Positions 1 through 8,713 of a stretch of DNA of 64,000 bases are shown here, piece by piece. The notes beneath the pieces were generated by a model that worked only from the letters and a program-made list of their open reading frames with translations, searched no databases and had not been told where the DNA came from. The DNA is from Waddlia chondrophila WSU 86-1044 (GTDB taxonomy: Bacteria > Chlamydiota > Chlamydiia > Chlamydiales > Waddliaceae). The stretch lies in NCBI RefSeq assembly GCF_000092785.1, contig NC_014225.1:310001-374000 (forward strand), in the 5' to 3' direction. Within the stretch, counting starts at the first letter, position 1, and every line of letters starts with the position of its first letter. Position numbers and translations under genes: made by a program.

Positions 1-2
1 GT

Positions 3-89
3 GCCGCGCATTATAATCATGCAACACAGTCTCAGTCGGACGAAACTCCGATCAGCAATGCACAAACACGTAAGTCCCGTCATTACTAA
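3..89 (+). CDS. possible 3' end of an upstream gene (partial)
   Basis: An open frame enters from the left edge and runs without a stop to TAA at 87-89, giving a hydrophilic C-terminus rich in Q, S, T and N that ends ...RKSRHY. A rho-independent terminator follows 12 bases later, which fits the end of a transcript. With only 28 codons visible no family can be recognised, and the frame could be open by chance. Confidence 0.35.
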   Translation, partial: AAHYNHATQSQSDETPISNAQTRKSRHY

Positions 90-100
90 TGTTGAATTTG

Positions 101-136
101 AAGGCCGTTGCATCACATCATGCGACGGCCTTTTAT
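101..136 (+). terminator. rho-independent terminator
   Basis: A 12-bp stem (101-112 with 121-132, one G-U pair) closes an 8-base loop and runs into TTTTAT. It ends the transcript from the left and separates it from the hdeD-like gene starting at 151. Confidence 0.8.
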
Positions 137-150
137 AAAGGGTGGTTTAA

Positions 151-663
151 ATGTCTGAAAATCAATGGTTTTTAATTTTCTTTGAAGGGGTTATTCTTGT
201 CATTCTTGGAATTTTTGCGATTTTCCAACCTTTTTTGATGACTCTGAGTGTTGAGTTTTTTCTTGGTGTTTTATTGATTGCTGCTGGACTTGCGCAAATT
301 ATTCGGGGAGTCGCAAATAGAAGCGGCTTCGCTCTGATCGGAGGGATTTTAGCGCTTGTTGCAGGAGGGGGACTTCTTTCCTATCCCGTTTCTGGCGTGT
401 TAACTTTGACCTTTTTGATGATCTTCTTTTTAACGTTGGACGGTATCGTGAAGATTGTCAATTCTTTGCAGTTTCGATCGTTAGCGAAGGGATGGGAATG
501 GCTGTTGTTTAGCGGAGTCCTTTCTTTGATTTTAGCGGGATTGATTTATAGCGGATGGCCGACAACTGCTGGTTGGGTAATCGGACTCTACGTTGGGATT
601 TATCTGTTATTTCTTGGAATGTCGTTGGTGGTCTTATCCTTTTCCTTGAAAAAGCACAGCTAA
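151..663 (+). CDS. HdeD/DUF308 family membrane protein
   Basis: A 170-residue, almost wholly hydrophobic protein with about six membrane segments arranged as three hairpin-like pairs and glycine-rich helix starts (LGIFAIF, ALIGGILALVAGG, LFSGVLSLILAGL). This internal repetition is typical of HdeD/DUF308 proteins, an inner-membrane family linked to acid resistance in enterobacteria. The role in chlamydiae is unknown. It is first in a + strand run with comF, bshB1 and bshA, 18 bases before comF. Start ATG follows a GGGTGG-like purine stretch. The family call is good; the function is not established. Confidence 0.75.
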   Translation: MSENQWFLIFFEGVILVILGIFAIFQPFLMTLSVEFFLGVLLIAAGLAQIIRGVANRSGFALIGGILALVAGGGLLSYPVSGVLTLTFLMIFFLTLDGIVKIVNSLQFRSLAKGWEWLLFSGVLSLILAGLIYSGWPTTAGWVIGLYVGIYLLFLGMSLVVLSFSLKKHS

Positions 664-681
664 TCTGTCACAGTTCTTCCG

Positions 682-1380
682 ATGAAGAACAAAAATTTGA
701 CGATTTGGCCTAAACAGCTTTTTTATGCTTGTTGGAATGCGCTCTATCCTCCCCATTGTCTTCATTGCGAAAAAAATCTTGACGAACAGAATCTTCTCTG
801 TCCCGCTTGCCTGCTTCTCCTTGAGCTCATCGAACCTTCCAGTCGATGCCGTTATTGTTTTACATCGGAAGAGGTTTCTCCAAAATGGAGCATTTGCAGG
901 AATTGCCGCCGCCAGACGCAGCTTGTGAAAGGATTTTGTGCTGCGTTTGATGAGATCGGCCCGGCTTTCGATTTGCTCAGACTGTTTCGGTCCGGAAAAA
1001 TCGATTTGTCAGAAAGCTTGAGCGGATACATGTACCTTCAGTTTATCCGCCTTAACTGGCCGGCGCCGGATCTGATTGTACCGATTGCGGGAAGTTTTTC
1101 CCGTTGGCTGAAGCGGGGATACCATCCTTCAAATCTTTTAGCTAAAGAGATGGGAAACTATTTGCAGCGTCCTTTTTCCAATGTTCTTAAAAGGGACTCA
1201 TATCAGACTGAAAAGCCGAAATTTTCTTTAAAAAAGGGTGTAGATATTAGAGATAAGATTGTGTTGTTGGTTGATGATTGGTATGATTCTGGGGAGACGA
1301 TCACGCAAGCTTCAGTTGCTTTGCATACAGGAGCTCCTGAAAAGATCTATGCGATCACAATGACACGGAAAATGGAATAA
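682..1380 (+). CDS. comF: ComF family phosphoribosyltransferase-like protein
   Basis: A 232-residue protein with the two-part ComF architecture: an N-terminal zinc-ribbon-like region with CxxC pairs (HCLHCEKN and LLCPACL near residues 25-45, CRYC and CRNC near 55-75), then a C-terminal PRTase-fold domain with the PRPP-loop motif VLLVDDWYDSGETITQA near residues 193-210. ComF-type proteins assist uptake of transforming DNA in competent bacteria. In many genomes the gene is retained without evident competence. The bshB1 start lies 2 bases after its stop, so the genes are probably cotranscribed. Confidence 0.85.
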   Translation: MKNKNLTIWPKQLFYACWNALYPPHCLHCEKNLDEQNLLCPACLLLLELIEPSSRCRYCFTSEEVSPKWSICRNCRRQTQLVKGFCAAFDEIGPAFDLLRLFRSGKIDLSESLSGYMYLQFIRLNWPAPDLIVPIAGSFSRWLKRGYHPSNLLAKEMGNYLQRPFSNVLKRDSYQTEKPKFSLKKGVDIRDKIVLLVDDWYDSGETITQASVALHTGAPEKIYAITMTRKME

Positions 1381-1382
1381 AA

Positions 1383-2066
1383 ATGGTAGACATCTTAGCT
1401 TTAGGCGCTCATCCGGACGATGTAGAGTTTGCTTGCGGGGCCATTTTGGCCAAAATGGCAGATCAGGGAAAATCGATCTGCATTGCGGACTTCACGTTAG
1501 GTCAGAAAGGGAGCCACGGGACGCCGGAAACGAGGCGGAAAGAAGGAGAGGCGGCGGCAGCTGTGATCGGCGCGCGGCGCGTATTTCTTGATTTTGAAGA
1601 TTGCGAGGTGGCAGACAGCTATGAAGGACGTTTAAAGCTTGTCCGATTGTTCAGGGAGGCCAAGCCTAAGCTAGTGATTGCCCCCATGTGGAGAGGGGAG
1701 CAAAACCATCCCGACCATCTGGCTGCGGGATTGATGGCGCGTTACGCTTGCCGTTACGCTCGCTTTCGCAATATTTTGCCAGAGCTGCCTGTTCATTGGG
1801 TGGATGGCATTCTTCACTATCCGCCGCCGGCTTGCGATACTGCCGATTTTATCGTGGATGTTTCTCCCTATTTTGGGACTTGGATGCAGATGATTCGCTG
1901 CCATCAATCTCAATTGGAAACGTTTCCCTATGATGAATGGAACCGAAGAATTGCCTCAAAACTTGGTGTTTTGATCAATGTTGAGTATGCTCAAGGGTTA
2001 GTGAAGGGAAATCCGATTGTCGTAGATGACGTGATGGAGATCTCAAAAGGGGCGCGCGAGATTTGA
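1383..2066 (+). CDS. bshB1: BshB1-type deacetylase of bacillithiol synthesis (PIG-L/LmbE family)
   Basis: A 227-residue protein with the zinc-binding signature of PIG-L/LmbE deacetylases, GAHPDDVEF near residues 8-16, and a second ligand region RGEQNHPDHLAAG near residue 105. BshB removes the acetyl group from GlcNAc-malate to give GlcN-malate, the second step of bacillithiol synthesis. The BshB1 assignment, rather than another LmbE deacetylase, rests on the bshA gene that follows with a 4-base overlap. No bshC (the cysteine-adding enzyme) is in this window. Confidence 0.88.
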   Translation: MVDILALGAHPDDVEFACGAILAKMADQGKSICIADFTLGQKGSHGTPETRRKEGEAAAAVIGARRVFLDFEDCEVADSYEGRLKLVRLFREAKPKLVIAPMWRGEQNHPDHLAAGLMARYACRYARFRNILPELPVHWVDGILHYPPPACDTADFIVDVSPYFGTWMQMIRCHQSQLETFPYDEWNRRIASKLGVLINVEYAQGLVKGNPIVVDDVMEISKGAREI

Positions 2067-3178
2067 AGATCGGTATTGTGTGCTATCCTTCTATGGGAGG
2101 AAGCGGAGTTGTGGCGACAGAACTTGGCCATGTGCTGGCCTCAAAAGGGCATCAAGTCCATTTTATCACTTACGAAGTGCCGTTTCGTTTAAGGATAGAC
2201 GAAAAAAATATTTTTTTTCATCAGGTAGAAATCAACCGCTATGACCTTTTCAAATACCCCGATTACGCTCTTCCTTTAGCAGTAAAGATTGCATCGGTGT
2301 CGAAAAAATATTCGCTTGATATTATCCACGCTCACTATGCAATTCCTCACGCCACAAGCGCGTATCTCGCAAAGCAGATCATGGGAAGAGAAAGTCCCAA
2401 GGTAATCACGACGCTGCACGGTACCGATATCACACTGGTTGGCAGAGATCCCGCTTATTTTGAAATTGTGAAATACAGCATTGAGCATAGTGATGCCGTG
2501 ACATCTGTTTCCGAAAGTTTGCGCCGGGATACTGTGGAGTGGTTCGGGATCGAACGCCCTATTGAAGTGATCCACAATTTTTTCATTCCTAAGCGTAAGT
2601 GTTTGGAAGACCAATCGGTTCGGGAGCATTATGTCTCAAAAGGGGAAAAATTGATCATCCACGCCTCGAATTTTCGCAGAGTCAAACGTCCCGAGGATGT
2701 TGTGCGTGTGTTTCATCGGATCAAAGAGAAAATCCCGGCAAAATTACTGCTGATGGGAACTGGAGAGGGGATCGAGGTTGTCCGGCATCAAGTGAAGGAA
2801 TTAGGGATCGAAGACGACGTGTTTTTCAAGGGAAAAGAGAGGAATATCGATCCTTATGTTGCCAGCTCGGATCTATTTCTTTTGCCGAGTTCTCAGGAGA
2901 GCTTTGGGCTTGCAGCTTTGGAGGCGATGTCTTATGGCGTTCCTGTGATCGCTACTCAAGTGGGAGGCCTTCCGGAACTTATTGAACATGGGGTCTCCGG
3001 TTTTTTAACGCCCGTAGGAGATATTGAAACGATGAGCAATTTCGCAATTAATTTGCTATCCGACCCCAAACTTTATCAAAGGATAAGCCGGCTCTGCCGG
3101 CTTCGTGCCAGGGAAAAATTTTGCATCTCGGAAATTTATCCCAAATACCTCTCTTTATATACTAAGATGATTGGTTAA
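2063..3178 (+). CDS. bshA: N-acetyl-alpha-D-glucosaminyl L-malate synthase (bacillithiol synthesis)
   Basis: A 371-residue GT4-family glycosyltransferase. The N-terminus [20 protein letters not shown] is diagnostic of BshA, which joins UDP-GlcNAc and L-malate. The nucleotide-sugar site [20 protein letters not shown] with its E-x7-E pair lies near residues 278-297 and is followed by [10 protein letters not shown]. The start is TTG at 2063 (the bases are TTGAAGATCGG), overlapping bshB1 by 4 bases as in a coupled operon. Its 3' end overlaps the convergent dnaA by 4 bases. Length is normal for BshA (about 375). Confidence 0.92.
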   Translation: MKIGIVCYPSMGGSGVVATELGHVLASKGHQVHFITYEVPFRLRIDEKNIFFHQVEINRYDLFKYPDYALPLAVKIASVSKKYSLDIIHAHYAIPHATSAYLAKQIMGRESPKVITTLHGTDITLVGRDPAYFEIVKYSIEHSDAVTSVSESLRRDTVEWFGIERPIEVIHNFFIPKRKCLEDQSVREHYVSKGEKLIIHASNFRRVKRPEDVVRVFHRIKEKIPAKLLLMGTGEGIEVVRHQVKELGIEDDVFFKGKERNIDPYVASSDLFLLPSSQESFGLAALEAMSYGVPVIATQVGGLPELIEHGVSGFLTPVGDIETMSNFAINLLSDPKLYQRISRLCRLRAREKFCISEIYPKYLSLYTKMIG

Positions 3179-4527
3179 GCATTGATGTTGCGTTCAACCA
3201 TGTTGATTTGGCGGCGTAGGGTGTCGTTTTCAGCAACTTTTTTCTCAATCGATTTGCACGCATGCAAAATGGTGGAGTGAGCCTTGCCGAAAGAATCGCT
3301 TAAGGTCTGAAGGGTACCGTTGATCATTTTACATGCCAGGTACATGGCGACTTGTCTTGGCAAAGCAATCTCCTTAGTACGAGAAGTTCCTCTTAGATCG
3401 CTTACTCTAACTTGGAAAACGGCTGCGACGCTTTTTAAGATTTGTTCAACAGAGATCTTTGATTTTGGAGCATGATGAAGCATTTCCCGCAGAGTGGTTT
3501 CAACAAGCTCTTCTGTGATATTCAAATTGAGAAGTTTACAATGGGCGCTTAGGCGGTTGATGGCCCCTTCCAGTTGACGAACGTTATTGTAGATGTGTTC
3601 GGCAATGAAGAATGCGACGTTGTTGGGAAGGTCGAGCCCCTTTTGCTGTGCCTTGTGTTGGAGGATCGCCACCCGTGTCTCAAGTTCCGGAACTCCTAAA
3701 TGAGCGACAAGGCCCCATTCCATTCGAGCAACCATCCTCTCGGAAAGGTTTAATTGGCTAGGAGGCTTATCGCTAGTGATCACGATCTGTTTGTTCTGGT
3801 TGATTAAGGTTTCAAAGGTGTTGCAAAATTCCTCTTCGAAATTTAATCGGTTCTGCAGAAATTGAATATCGTCCACGAGCAGCACATCGACTTGAGAGCG
3901 ATAGAAGCGTTTCAACTGGTCGACCGATTTGTTGCGCAGACTGTCAACAAGATCGTTGATGAAAGCTTCAGTTGTGATGCACTGAACGCGCAGCTTCTTG
4001 TTCCGTTCGTGGATGTAATGGCCAATGCTGTGGAGAATATGAGTCTTTCCCAATCCGACTCCCCCATGGATGAACAAGGGATTGTAGGATTGCCCGGGCC
4101 GTGCAGCAACACCCATTGCCGCAGATTTGACAAATTGGTTGGCCGGCCCTTCGATAAAGAGTTCAAACCGGTAGTTGTGGTTTAACTTGACGTCATGGTT
4201 TTTAAACTGCTCAGCTTTGGAAGAAGAAGCGGGAATAGCCTCGAAGGCAGCCTTTTTTGCAGAGCGCCGGGAAACGACGAAATGGATTTCGGGTTCTCCC
4301 TTAGAGTTCACGGGCAAGAAGGCGCAAAGTTCCTTCTTGTAGTTGGTTAAAAGATATTCTTTGACAAAGATGTTAGGAATTTCAAGAGAGATCCCTTCAG
4401 AGGTGGATTCCAGGACTTTAATCGGTTCAAACCAGTTTCCGAAAGCAGTGGCAGAGCACTGTTTTTGGATATATTCCAAAAATTTTGTCCATTGGTCTGA
4501 TGTGTCGCAAGGGGTGCAAATTGCCAT
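3175..4527 (-). CDS. dnaA: chromosomal replication initiator DnaA
   Basis: A 450-residue DnaA with a short domain I (residues 10-75), AAA+ domain with Walker [10 protein letters not shown] (155-163) and Walker B LLVDD (216-220), and a C-terminal helix-turn-helix region carrying [13 protein letters not shown]. It opens oriC by binding DnaA boxes as ATP-DnaA. Chlamydiae usually carry two dnaA genes; which one this is cannot be told here. In the DNA-binding signature the usual D of the DHTT/DHST motif is Ala, so box specificity may differ. No cluster of TTATCCACA boxes is seen beside it, so it need not mark oriC. Confidence 0.96.
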   Translation of the reverse strand: MAICTPCDTSDQWTKFLEYIQKQCSATAFGNWFEPIKVLESTSEGISLEIPNIFVKEYLLTNYKKELCAFLPVNSKGEPEIHFVVSRRSAKKAAFEAIPASSSKAEQFKNHDVKLNHNYRFELFIEGPANQFVKSAAMGVAARPGQSYNPLFIHGGVGLGKTHILHSIGHYIHERNKKLRVQCITTEAFINDLVDSLRNKSVDQLKRFYRSQVDVLLVDDIQFLQNRLNFEEEFCNTFETLINQNKQIVITSDKPPSQLNLSERMVARMEWGLVAHLGVPELETRVAILQHKAQQKGLDLPNNVAFFIAEHIYNNVRQLEGAINRLSAHCKLLNLNITEELVETTLREMLHHAPKSKISVEQILKSVAAVFQVRVSDLRGTSRTKEIALPRQVAMYLACKMINGTLQTLSDSFGKAHSTILHACKSIEKKVAENDTLRRQINMVERNINA

Positions 4528-4871
4528 GTATTTCGAGCCTTAATGTAAGTTATGAACAACGTTTCCACAGCCTGTTCTGAGGCTATTCCAACGGGAAAAT
4601 TTATCATGATGAATCGATAGCCTGCAAGCACTTTGTCCCCAAAAAAAAAATCCGTTCGATAACTCGCTGAGTTTCAGAAATCGAGGAGGTTTTTAAAAAA
4701 ATATTATTTATTCTGAAATAAAAGGAAAATTATAAAGTATTTGATATTTAATGGTTTATCTAAAAATTAGGGGGTGATTTTAATGTATAAAAAATTGCTT
4801 ATCAAAATGTTATATACCGGAACGGCTTCAAGAACTTGAAGTCGTTCCGGTATATAGGGTATAGTGCTTCC
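4528..4871. other. intergenic region between divergent dnaA and amino-acid binding protein gene
   Basis: This 344-base AT-rich stretch holds the 5' side of dnaA, an A-run at about 4637-4648, and a 46-bp palindrome at 4811-4856 that ends 15 bases before the start codon at 4872. No convincing DnaA-box cluster, RNA gene or small ORF with a ribosome site is seen. Confidence 0.6.
4811..4856. repeat. TATACCG-type intergenic palindrome, copy 1
   Basis: A 22-bp stem (4811-4832 with 4835-4856, one G-U position) closes a 2-base loop. Each end reads TATACCG/CGGTATA. The arms contain ACTTCAAG (GCTTCAAG on the left), also found in the copies at 8626, 30369 and 56318. The right end runs into TATATAGGGTATAGT directly before the next start codon, so it may carry -10-like sequence. 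It is flanked by TA on both sides, like insertions made at TA sites. Confidence 0.75.
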
Positions 4872-5693
4872 ATGAGCAGTATTAATCGAAAACTTGTGAT
4901 CTCAATTACCTCCGGGTTGTTTGTTGCGGTTGCTCTTATTTGGTTGATCCTGCGTGTTTTTTCCGGAGGCTATACTCCTACCGTTCCCATTTACTACATT
5001 GCGCGTGACAGTACATGGTATCCTGCCGATCTTCGCGGCAAAGAGAAGAACATGGTTGGTTTCGCCAACGACCTAATCCAGGAAATTGCAGATATGCAAG
5101 GGTTTAGGGTTCAGGTCTTTGAAGTGGGACGCAATGGGCTCTACGATGGTCTTGATACTGGCCGCTATGAAGGGGTGTTCTCAACGCTTGAGCCAAATCC
5201 GGTCAACCGGAAGAAGTATCTGTTTTCCGATCCGTTCTATCGATTGGGGCCTGTGCTGATTGTTCGGGAAAATTCAAAGATCGCTTCGTTAGAGGACTTG
5301 AATGGAAAAATTTTGGGCATTGAAAGTGGAGCTTTGCAGACATTTGATCTTTCCGAACCTCCTAAAGTTGTCATGATCCCTTATGATTCGTCTTCTACTG
5401 CCCTGGAAAGGCTTAATGCGAATGTGATCGATGCAGTCATTATGGATGTCTTACGTGCTTATGTCTTTACGGGAGGTTTTTATTCAGGGCGCTTGAAAAT
5501 CGCTACTTCACCTTTAACCGATAGAGGGTTAAGATTGTTAACACGTAATCAGCCCAATTTCCATCTCTTGATTAGTCAATTTAATGAAGGGTTGCATCGC
5601 CTTCAGGAAAGCGGCCGTTATGGCGAGCTTCTTGATAAGTGGGAATTGATTCATACGGAACTTGTCCAGGAACTACCGGATCATACATCATGA
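4872..5693 (+). CDS. amino-acid ABC transporter substrate-binding protein (SBP_bac_3)
   Basis: A 273-residue protein with one N-terminal hydrophobic segment (about residues 8-30) that anchors or exports it, followed by a type-3 solute-binding domain: MVGFANDLIQEIADMQGF, then GRYEGVFSTLEP and YLFSDPFYRLGPVLIVREN. These are hallmarks of polar amino-acid binding proteins of the GlnH/ArtJ type. The ligand cannot be read from sequence. ATG at 4872 was chosen over an upstream in-frame codon because the longer frame runs into the palindrome. No permease or ATPase partner is adjacent; the next gene overlaps by 4 bases. Confidence 0.82.
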   Translation: MSSINRKLVISITSGLFVAVALIWLILRVFSGGYTPTVPIYYIARDSTWYPADLRGKEKNMVGFANDLIQEIADMQGFRVQVFEVGRNGLYDGLDTGRYEGVFSTLEPNPVNRKKYLFSDPFYRLGPVLIVRENSKIASLEDLNGKILGIESGALQTFDLSEPPKVVMIPYDSSSTALERLNANVIDAVIMDVLRAYVFTGGFYSGRLKIATSPLTDRGLRLLTRNQPNFHLLISQFNEGLHRLQESGRYGELLDKWELIHTELVQELPDHTS

Positions 5694-5854
5694 AGTTGAC
5701 GTTTTTTCAATGTTTCACAATTGCTGTTTTTTGCCTCTTTATAGGAGTGATTGTTTTCGTGGCTATTGTGAGTTTTTCCAGAGAATCGAAAGCCTCGCTT
5801 TTATCGATGGCAAAGATCAATAAAGTGCGTTTTGAAGAAACAGCAGTTCGATGA
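5690..5854 (+). CDS. small single-span membrane protein, unknown
   Basis: A 54-residue protein starting at ATG 5690, inside the stop region of the preceding gene (ATGA overlap) and ending inside the start of the next (ATGA at 5851). It has one hydrophobic span (residues 5-26, FFQCFTIAVFCLFIGVIVF) and a basic, serine-rich tail. The tight coupling on both sides argues that it is a real gene. Its place before a DsbD-like protein would suit a small cytochrome-oxidase assembly factor, but no family is recognised. Confidence 0.6.
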   Translation: MKLTFFQCFTIAVFCLFIGVIVFVAIVSFSRESKASLLSMAKINKVRFEETAVR

Positions 5855-6531
5855 GCCTTCTGTTTACCATGCTCCCAGTGTATCTTCTAGGTAATTTGCA
5901 TTGCCTGGGGATGTGTGGGCCGATTGTTGCATTCCTTGGAAAACACCGCTTCCGTTACGCGTACTTTCTGGGGCGTCTGCTATCTTTTTCCTTTGCTGGT
6001 CTTGCAGCTGGTGAATTGGGCGCAGTTTTTCACATCTGGCTGAAGGAGTACAATCTTTCGGCATTGGTCAGCATTGGATTTGGCTTTGCGATGGCCTGTA
6101 TAGGGTTGACTATCTTGATAGGAAGAGAAATTCCTGGGAACCGATGGCTTGGAAGCCGCCTTGCTCAGATTAACCATTCCCTTTCTCTGCTTTTGTTAAA
6201 GGATTCCTTTTTTTCAACTGCTTTGTTTGGCTTTGCAACCATTTTGCTGCCTTGCGGGCAAACATTAGTGGTTTATTCCGCGTGTGCTTTGTCTCAGAGC
6301 GGGTCGGCAGGTCTGTTGAATGGGTTTGCTTTCGGATTATTGACGACTCCTTCTCTTTGGCTTGCGATGCACGCATCGCGTGTGTTTGGCAAATGGAAAG
6401 GGATAGGGAATCGGGTGTTGGGGGGGTGCGCAATGATTGTTGGATTATTGGCTGTTTTGAGAGGAGTTGCAGAGTTTGCCTGGATTCCGCATTTCATTCT
6501 TAACGAAAAGTATCATATAGCTCTTTATTGA
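5851..6531 (+). CDS. DsbD/TauE-SafE-like membrane protein (cytochrome biogenesis transmembrane family)
   Basis: A 226-residue protein with about six membrane helices. The first carries GNLHCLGMCGPIV (residues 14-26) and the fourth LLPCGQTLVVYSACALSQSG, the two conserved motifs of the DsbD_2/'sulfite exporter TauE/SafE' family often encoded beside cbb3 oxidase genes. Members move electrons or copper across the inner membrane; the exact substrate is uncertain here. Its 3' end overlaps the convergent oxygenase gene by 32 bases. Confidence 0.75.
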   Translation: MSLLFTMLPVYLLGNLHCLGMCGPIVAFLGKHRFRYAYFLGRLLSFSFAGLAAGELGAVFHIWLKEYNLSALVSIGFGFAMACIGLTILIGREIPGNRWLGSRLAQINHSLSLLLLKDSFFSTALFGFATILLPCGQTLVVYSACALSQSGSAGLLNGFAFGLLTTPSLWLAMHASRVFGKWKGIGNRVLGGCAMIVGLLAVLRGVAEFAWIPHFILNEKYHIALY

Positions 6532-7615
6532 TTTCCTTTGCCGGGATATCCGGATATTGTTTGAGAAATGAGGCTTTTCGATTAGGGGGCATTTCATGGG
6601 TGACTACTTCCAGGCATTGATCAAAAGGCTTTAGGGAATGATCGGGGAAATAATGCCCATAGAATGAAGTGGAATATCTTTCAGCGAGAGTTAGCCGTCC
6701 TCCTGGATTAATCACGCGATGGACGCGTGCTTTAATCAGTCCAGCGGTTTTGTGCTCAGTCTGCATACCAATGGAGACGATGATGTAGCCATGAGGGACA
6801 ATGATTGGCTTCCAATTTCCTTGAGGTGTCAGCACTTCTAAGCCGGGAATTGATCCCGGAGGCATGATCGTGAGTGCGTTGCTGTCTTTATGAGGGGCTG
6901 CCCAAAGCGCCTCTGCGTGATCCGTTGGCTTGAGAGTCGGGTAGTGCGTTAGGCGGAGCAGGCTGTCTCGCGGACTTAATGATTGGTCGACTTCTGCATG
7001 GGAACGGCCTAAATATTCATAGAGGACTTTCATTAAACTTTTGGTGTACTCAAACATATATGACTGATAGTCGCTGATTGTACGGGCAAAAGAGGGTGAT
7101 GTCCTCGCGGGCCATCGATCATGACCGAGAGGAACGTAATAGGATTCTTTAATGTCTGCTTGCTTTGCATTGGGCGCAAATTCCAATCCTTGATGAAAAT
7201 AGCCTTGCATGCCCAAGTAGCCTTGCCAGTCGAGAATTTTTTGATCGAATGTTTGATGGTAGTATTCTTTCATCTCCCGGTAAACTTGTTCGATCAGATG
7301 GTTAAGCTGCTGAGCGTGGATGCCGACGAAACCTTCTTGCCTTAATCCGTCGCCATATTGTTTGACAAGCTGTTTTCTTGCCTCTCCCTTCAACTCTGAA
7401 AGATGGTCCAGGTTGATCAGAGGGATTGTGGCGTTTTCCGGAATTTTTCTAGTTTGCGGGGCGACAATCCGAGAAAATTTCGGCATGATTTTGACCATTT
7501 CAAAAATTGGGTCGTGAATTGCGCGCTGTATGCTATTGCGGATAAACCCCAGCCCTTTTTTATAGGAATTGGGGCCAGGTGGAGGACCACCTCCCGGTGT
7601 ATGGTAATTATTCAT
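6500..7615 (-). CDS. 2-oxoglutarate/Fe(II)-dependent oxygenase, isopenicillin-N-synthase-like
   Basis: A 371-residue protein with the two-part DIOX_N plus 2OG-FeII_Oxy layout. The N-terminal part has IPLINLDHL and EGFVGI; the C-terminal jelly roll carries the iron ligands H242-x-D244 and H299, and the 2-oxoglutarate-binding R313-x-S315 (RYSTSFYG). These fit an active dioxygenase. The substrate is unknown. An unusual Gly/Pro-rich head (residues 7-16) precedes the fold. It lies downstream of bcp on the same strand with an 8-base overlap, so the two are probably cotranscribed. Such enzymes are rare in obligate intracellular bacteria. Confidence 0.85.
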   Translation of the reverse strand: MNNYHTPGGGPPPGPNSYKKGLGFIRNSIQRAIHDPIFEMVKIMPKFSRIVAPQTRKIPENATIPLINLDHLSELKGEARKQLVKQYGDGLRQEGFVGIHAQQLNHLIEQVYREMKEYYHQTFDQKILDWQGYLGMQGYFHQGLEFAPNAKQADIKESYYVPLGHDRWPARTSPSFARTISDYQSYMFEYTKSLMKVLYEYLGRSHAEVDQSLSPRDSLLRLTHYPTLKPTDHAEALWAAPHKDSNALTIMPPGSIPGLEVLTPQGNWKPIIVPHGYIIVSIGMQTEHKTAGLIKARVHRVINPGGRLTLAERYSTSFYGHYFPDHSLKPFDQCLEVVTHEMPPNRKASFLKQYPDIPAKEINKELYDTFR

Positions 7616-8063
7616 GTTGAAGCTCCTGAAGCTTCTTCAAAACTCTTTCCGCATGCCCTGTTGCTCGGACATTTTTAAAGGACGCAGCGATTTTTCCTTC
7701 GGGATCGATAAGGAATGTGCTTCTAATCAATCCTTCATACACTTTGCCGTAATTGTTTTTTTTTCCCCAAGCGCCATAAGATTGGATGCTCGTTTTTTCC
7801 GGATCGCTAAGAAGGTCAATCAGCAGATTTTTCTGAGCGATAAATGTTTGATGAGATGAGACGCTATCGGGGCTAACCCCTAATATTTTTACATTCAAAT
7901 CTTCGAAATTTTTTTTGAGTCGGCTAAAGTCGCACGCTTCAGTTGTGCATCCGGGAGTGTTGTCTTTTGGATAAAAATAAAGAAGGATCCATTTTCCTCT
8001 GAAGGCTTTCAGAGAAACCGAATCGTTATTTTGGTTTTTCAGCGTAAAATCCGGTGCTTCCAT
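7608..8063 (-). CDS. bcp: thioredoxin-dependent thiol peroxidase (Bcp/PrxQ)
   Basis: A 151-residue peroxiredoxin with the Bcp signature TPGCTTEACDF: peroxidatic Cys39 and, five residues on, resolving Cys44. It reduces peroxides at the expense of thioredoxin in the cytoplasm. Length is normal for the family (about 150-155). It is the first gene of a probable pair with the 2OG oxygenase. An exported thioredoxin is encoded at 27553, but this cytoplasmic enzyme would use another. Confidence 0.94.
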   Translation of the reverse strand: MEAPDFTLKNQNNDSVSLKAFRGKWILLYFYPKDNTPGCTTEACDFSRLKKNFEDLNVKILGVSPDSVSSHQTFIAQKNLLIDLLSDPEKTSIQSYGAWGKKNNYGKVYEGLIRSTFLIDPEGKIAASFKNVRATGHAERVLKKLQELQHE

Positions 8064-8162
8064 AAACCTATCCCATCAATTGCTGTTGGTTCAGATGTTT
8101 TCTACTCTTCTTCGAAGGCAAACTGAAGAAAGATGGCGAATATGGATTTGCGGATAGGTTCA

Positions 8163-8516
8163 TTATTTCAGTGTGCTCCCTACGACATTTTCATATTGGA
8201 AGATCGTTAGAAAAGTTAATGAAGTCATTCCCCCATAATAAGTCCTTAAAAAGAAATGCCTCGAATACTGATAGCCGAGAAGTTCTGCTGGAGAGGATAA
8301 GATTCCCAGGGCAATTCCTGCTATGATATCAATGATGCCTGCAACCGCTAGGCCTGCTAAGGCAAAGCCGCAAACGATCCGCCTTCCGATTGCATTTGTT
8401 TCGTCTTTCCAACTGATGATCTTGCAGCCATAAATGGCGTGAAGAGGTGTTTTGATTTTCTCGTAAGCTGCTTCTAAATTTATAGAGTTGGGGCTGCTTT
8501 CCAAAGTTGCTGTCAT
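8163..8516 (-). CDS. small membrane protein of a lineage-specific family, paralogue A
   Basis: A 117-residue protein with a polar N-terminus (residues 1-45) and a paired hydrophobic region (about 48-75) of the form GFALAGLAVAGIIDIIAGIALGILSSP, then a tail ending in FQYENVVGS. It shares with the neighbour at 8714 the pattern W(K/R)DE, AxxGxA, ILxSPxxLxG, FF(I/L)R and QY(E/D)NxV, so the two are tandem paralogues. The bilobed hydrophobic stretch resembles chlamydial inclusion-membrane (Inc) proteins, but that is inference. A GGATA purine stretch precedes the ATG at 8516. Confidence 0.65.
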   Translation of the reverse strand: MTATLESSPNSINLEAAYEKIKTPLHAIYGCKIISWKDETNAIGRRIVCGFALAGLAVAGIIDIIAGIALGILSSPAELLGYQYSRHFFLRTYYGGMTSLTFLTIFQYENVVGSTLK

Positions 8517-8625
8517 GAGATATCCTTTAATAAATTAAAGAACATATTAACATATTTTTGTTTTATTTGAAAGTAATAAAATTTTTTAAAATCTGCCATT
8601 GAGCGTGGATTGGGACAATAGGTTA

Positions 8626-8663
8626 GCCTTATACCGAATCAAATTCAAGATTCGGTATAAGGC
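8626..8663. repeat. TATACCG-type intergenic palindrome, copy 2
   Basis: A perfect 15-bp stem (8626-8640 with 8649-8663) closes an 8-base loop AAATTCAA. The core reads TATACCGAATC...GATTCGGTATA, the same termini and TTCAA core as the other copies. It is followed on the + strand by CATTTTT, but both flanking genes are on the minus strand, so a terminator role is not obvious. Confidence 0.7.
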
Positions 8664-8713
8664 CATTTTTCCCTGAGAATCTTAACTTTTCAGGCCCGAC
8701 TATAAGAGAGCGT

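Noticed and set aside
4528-4871. Replication origin next to dnaA
   Set aside because: Only weak matches to the DnaA box, no cluster and no 13-mer repeats; the hairpin there belongs to a dispersed family.
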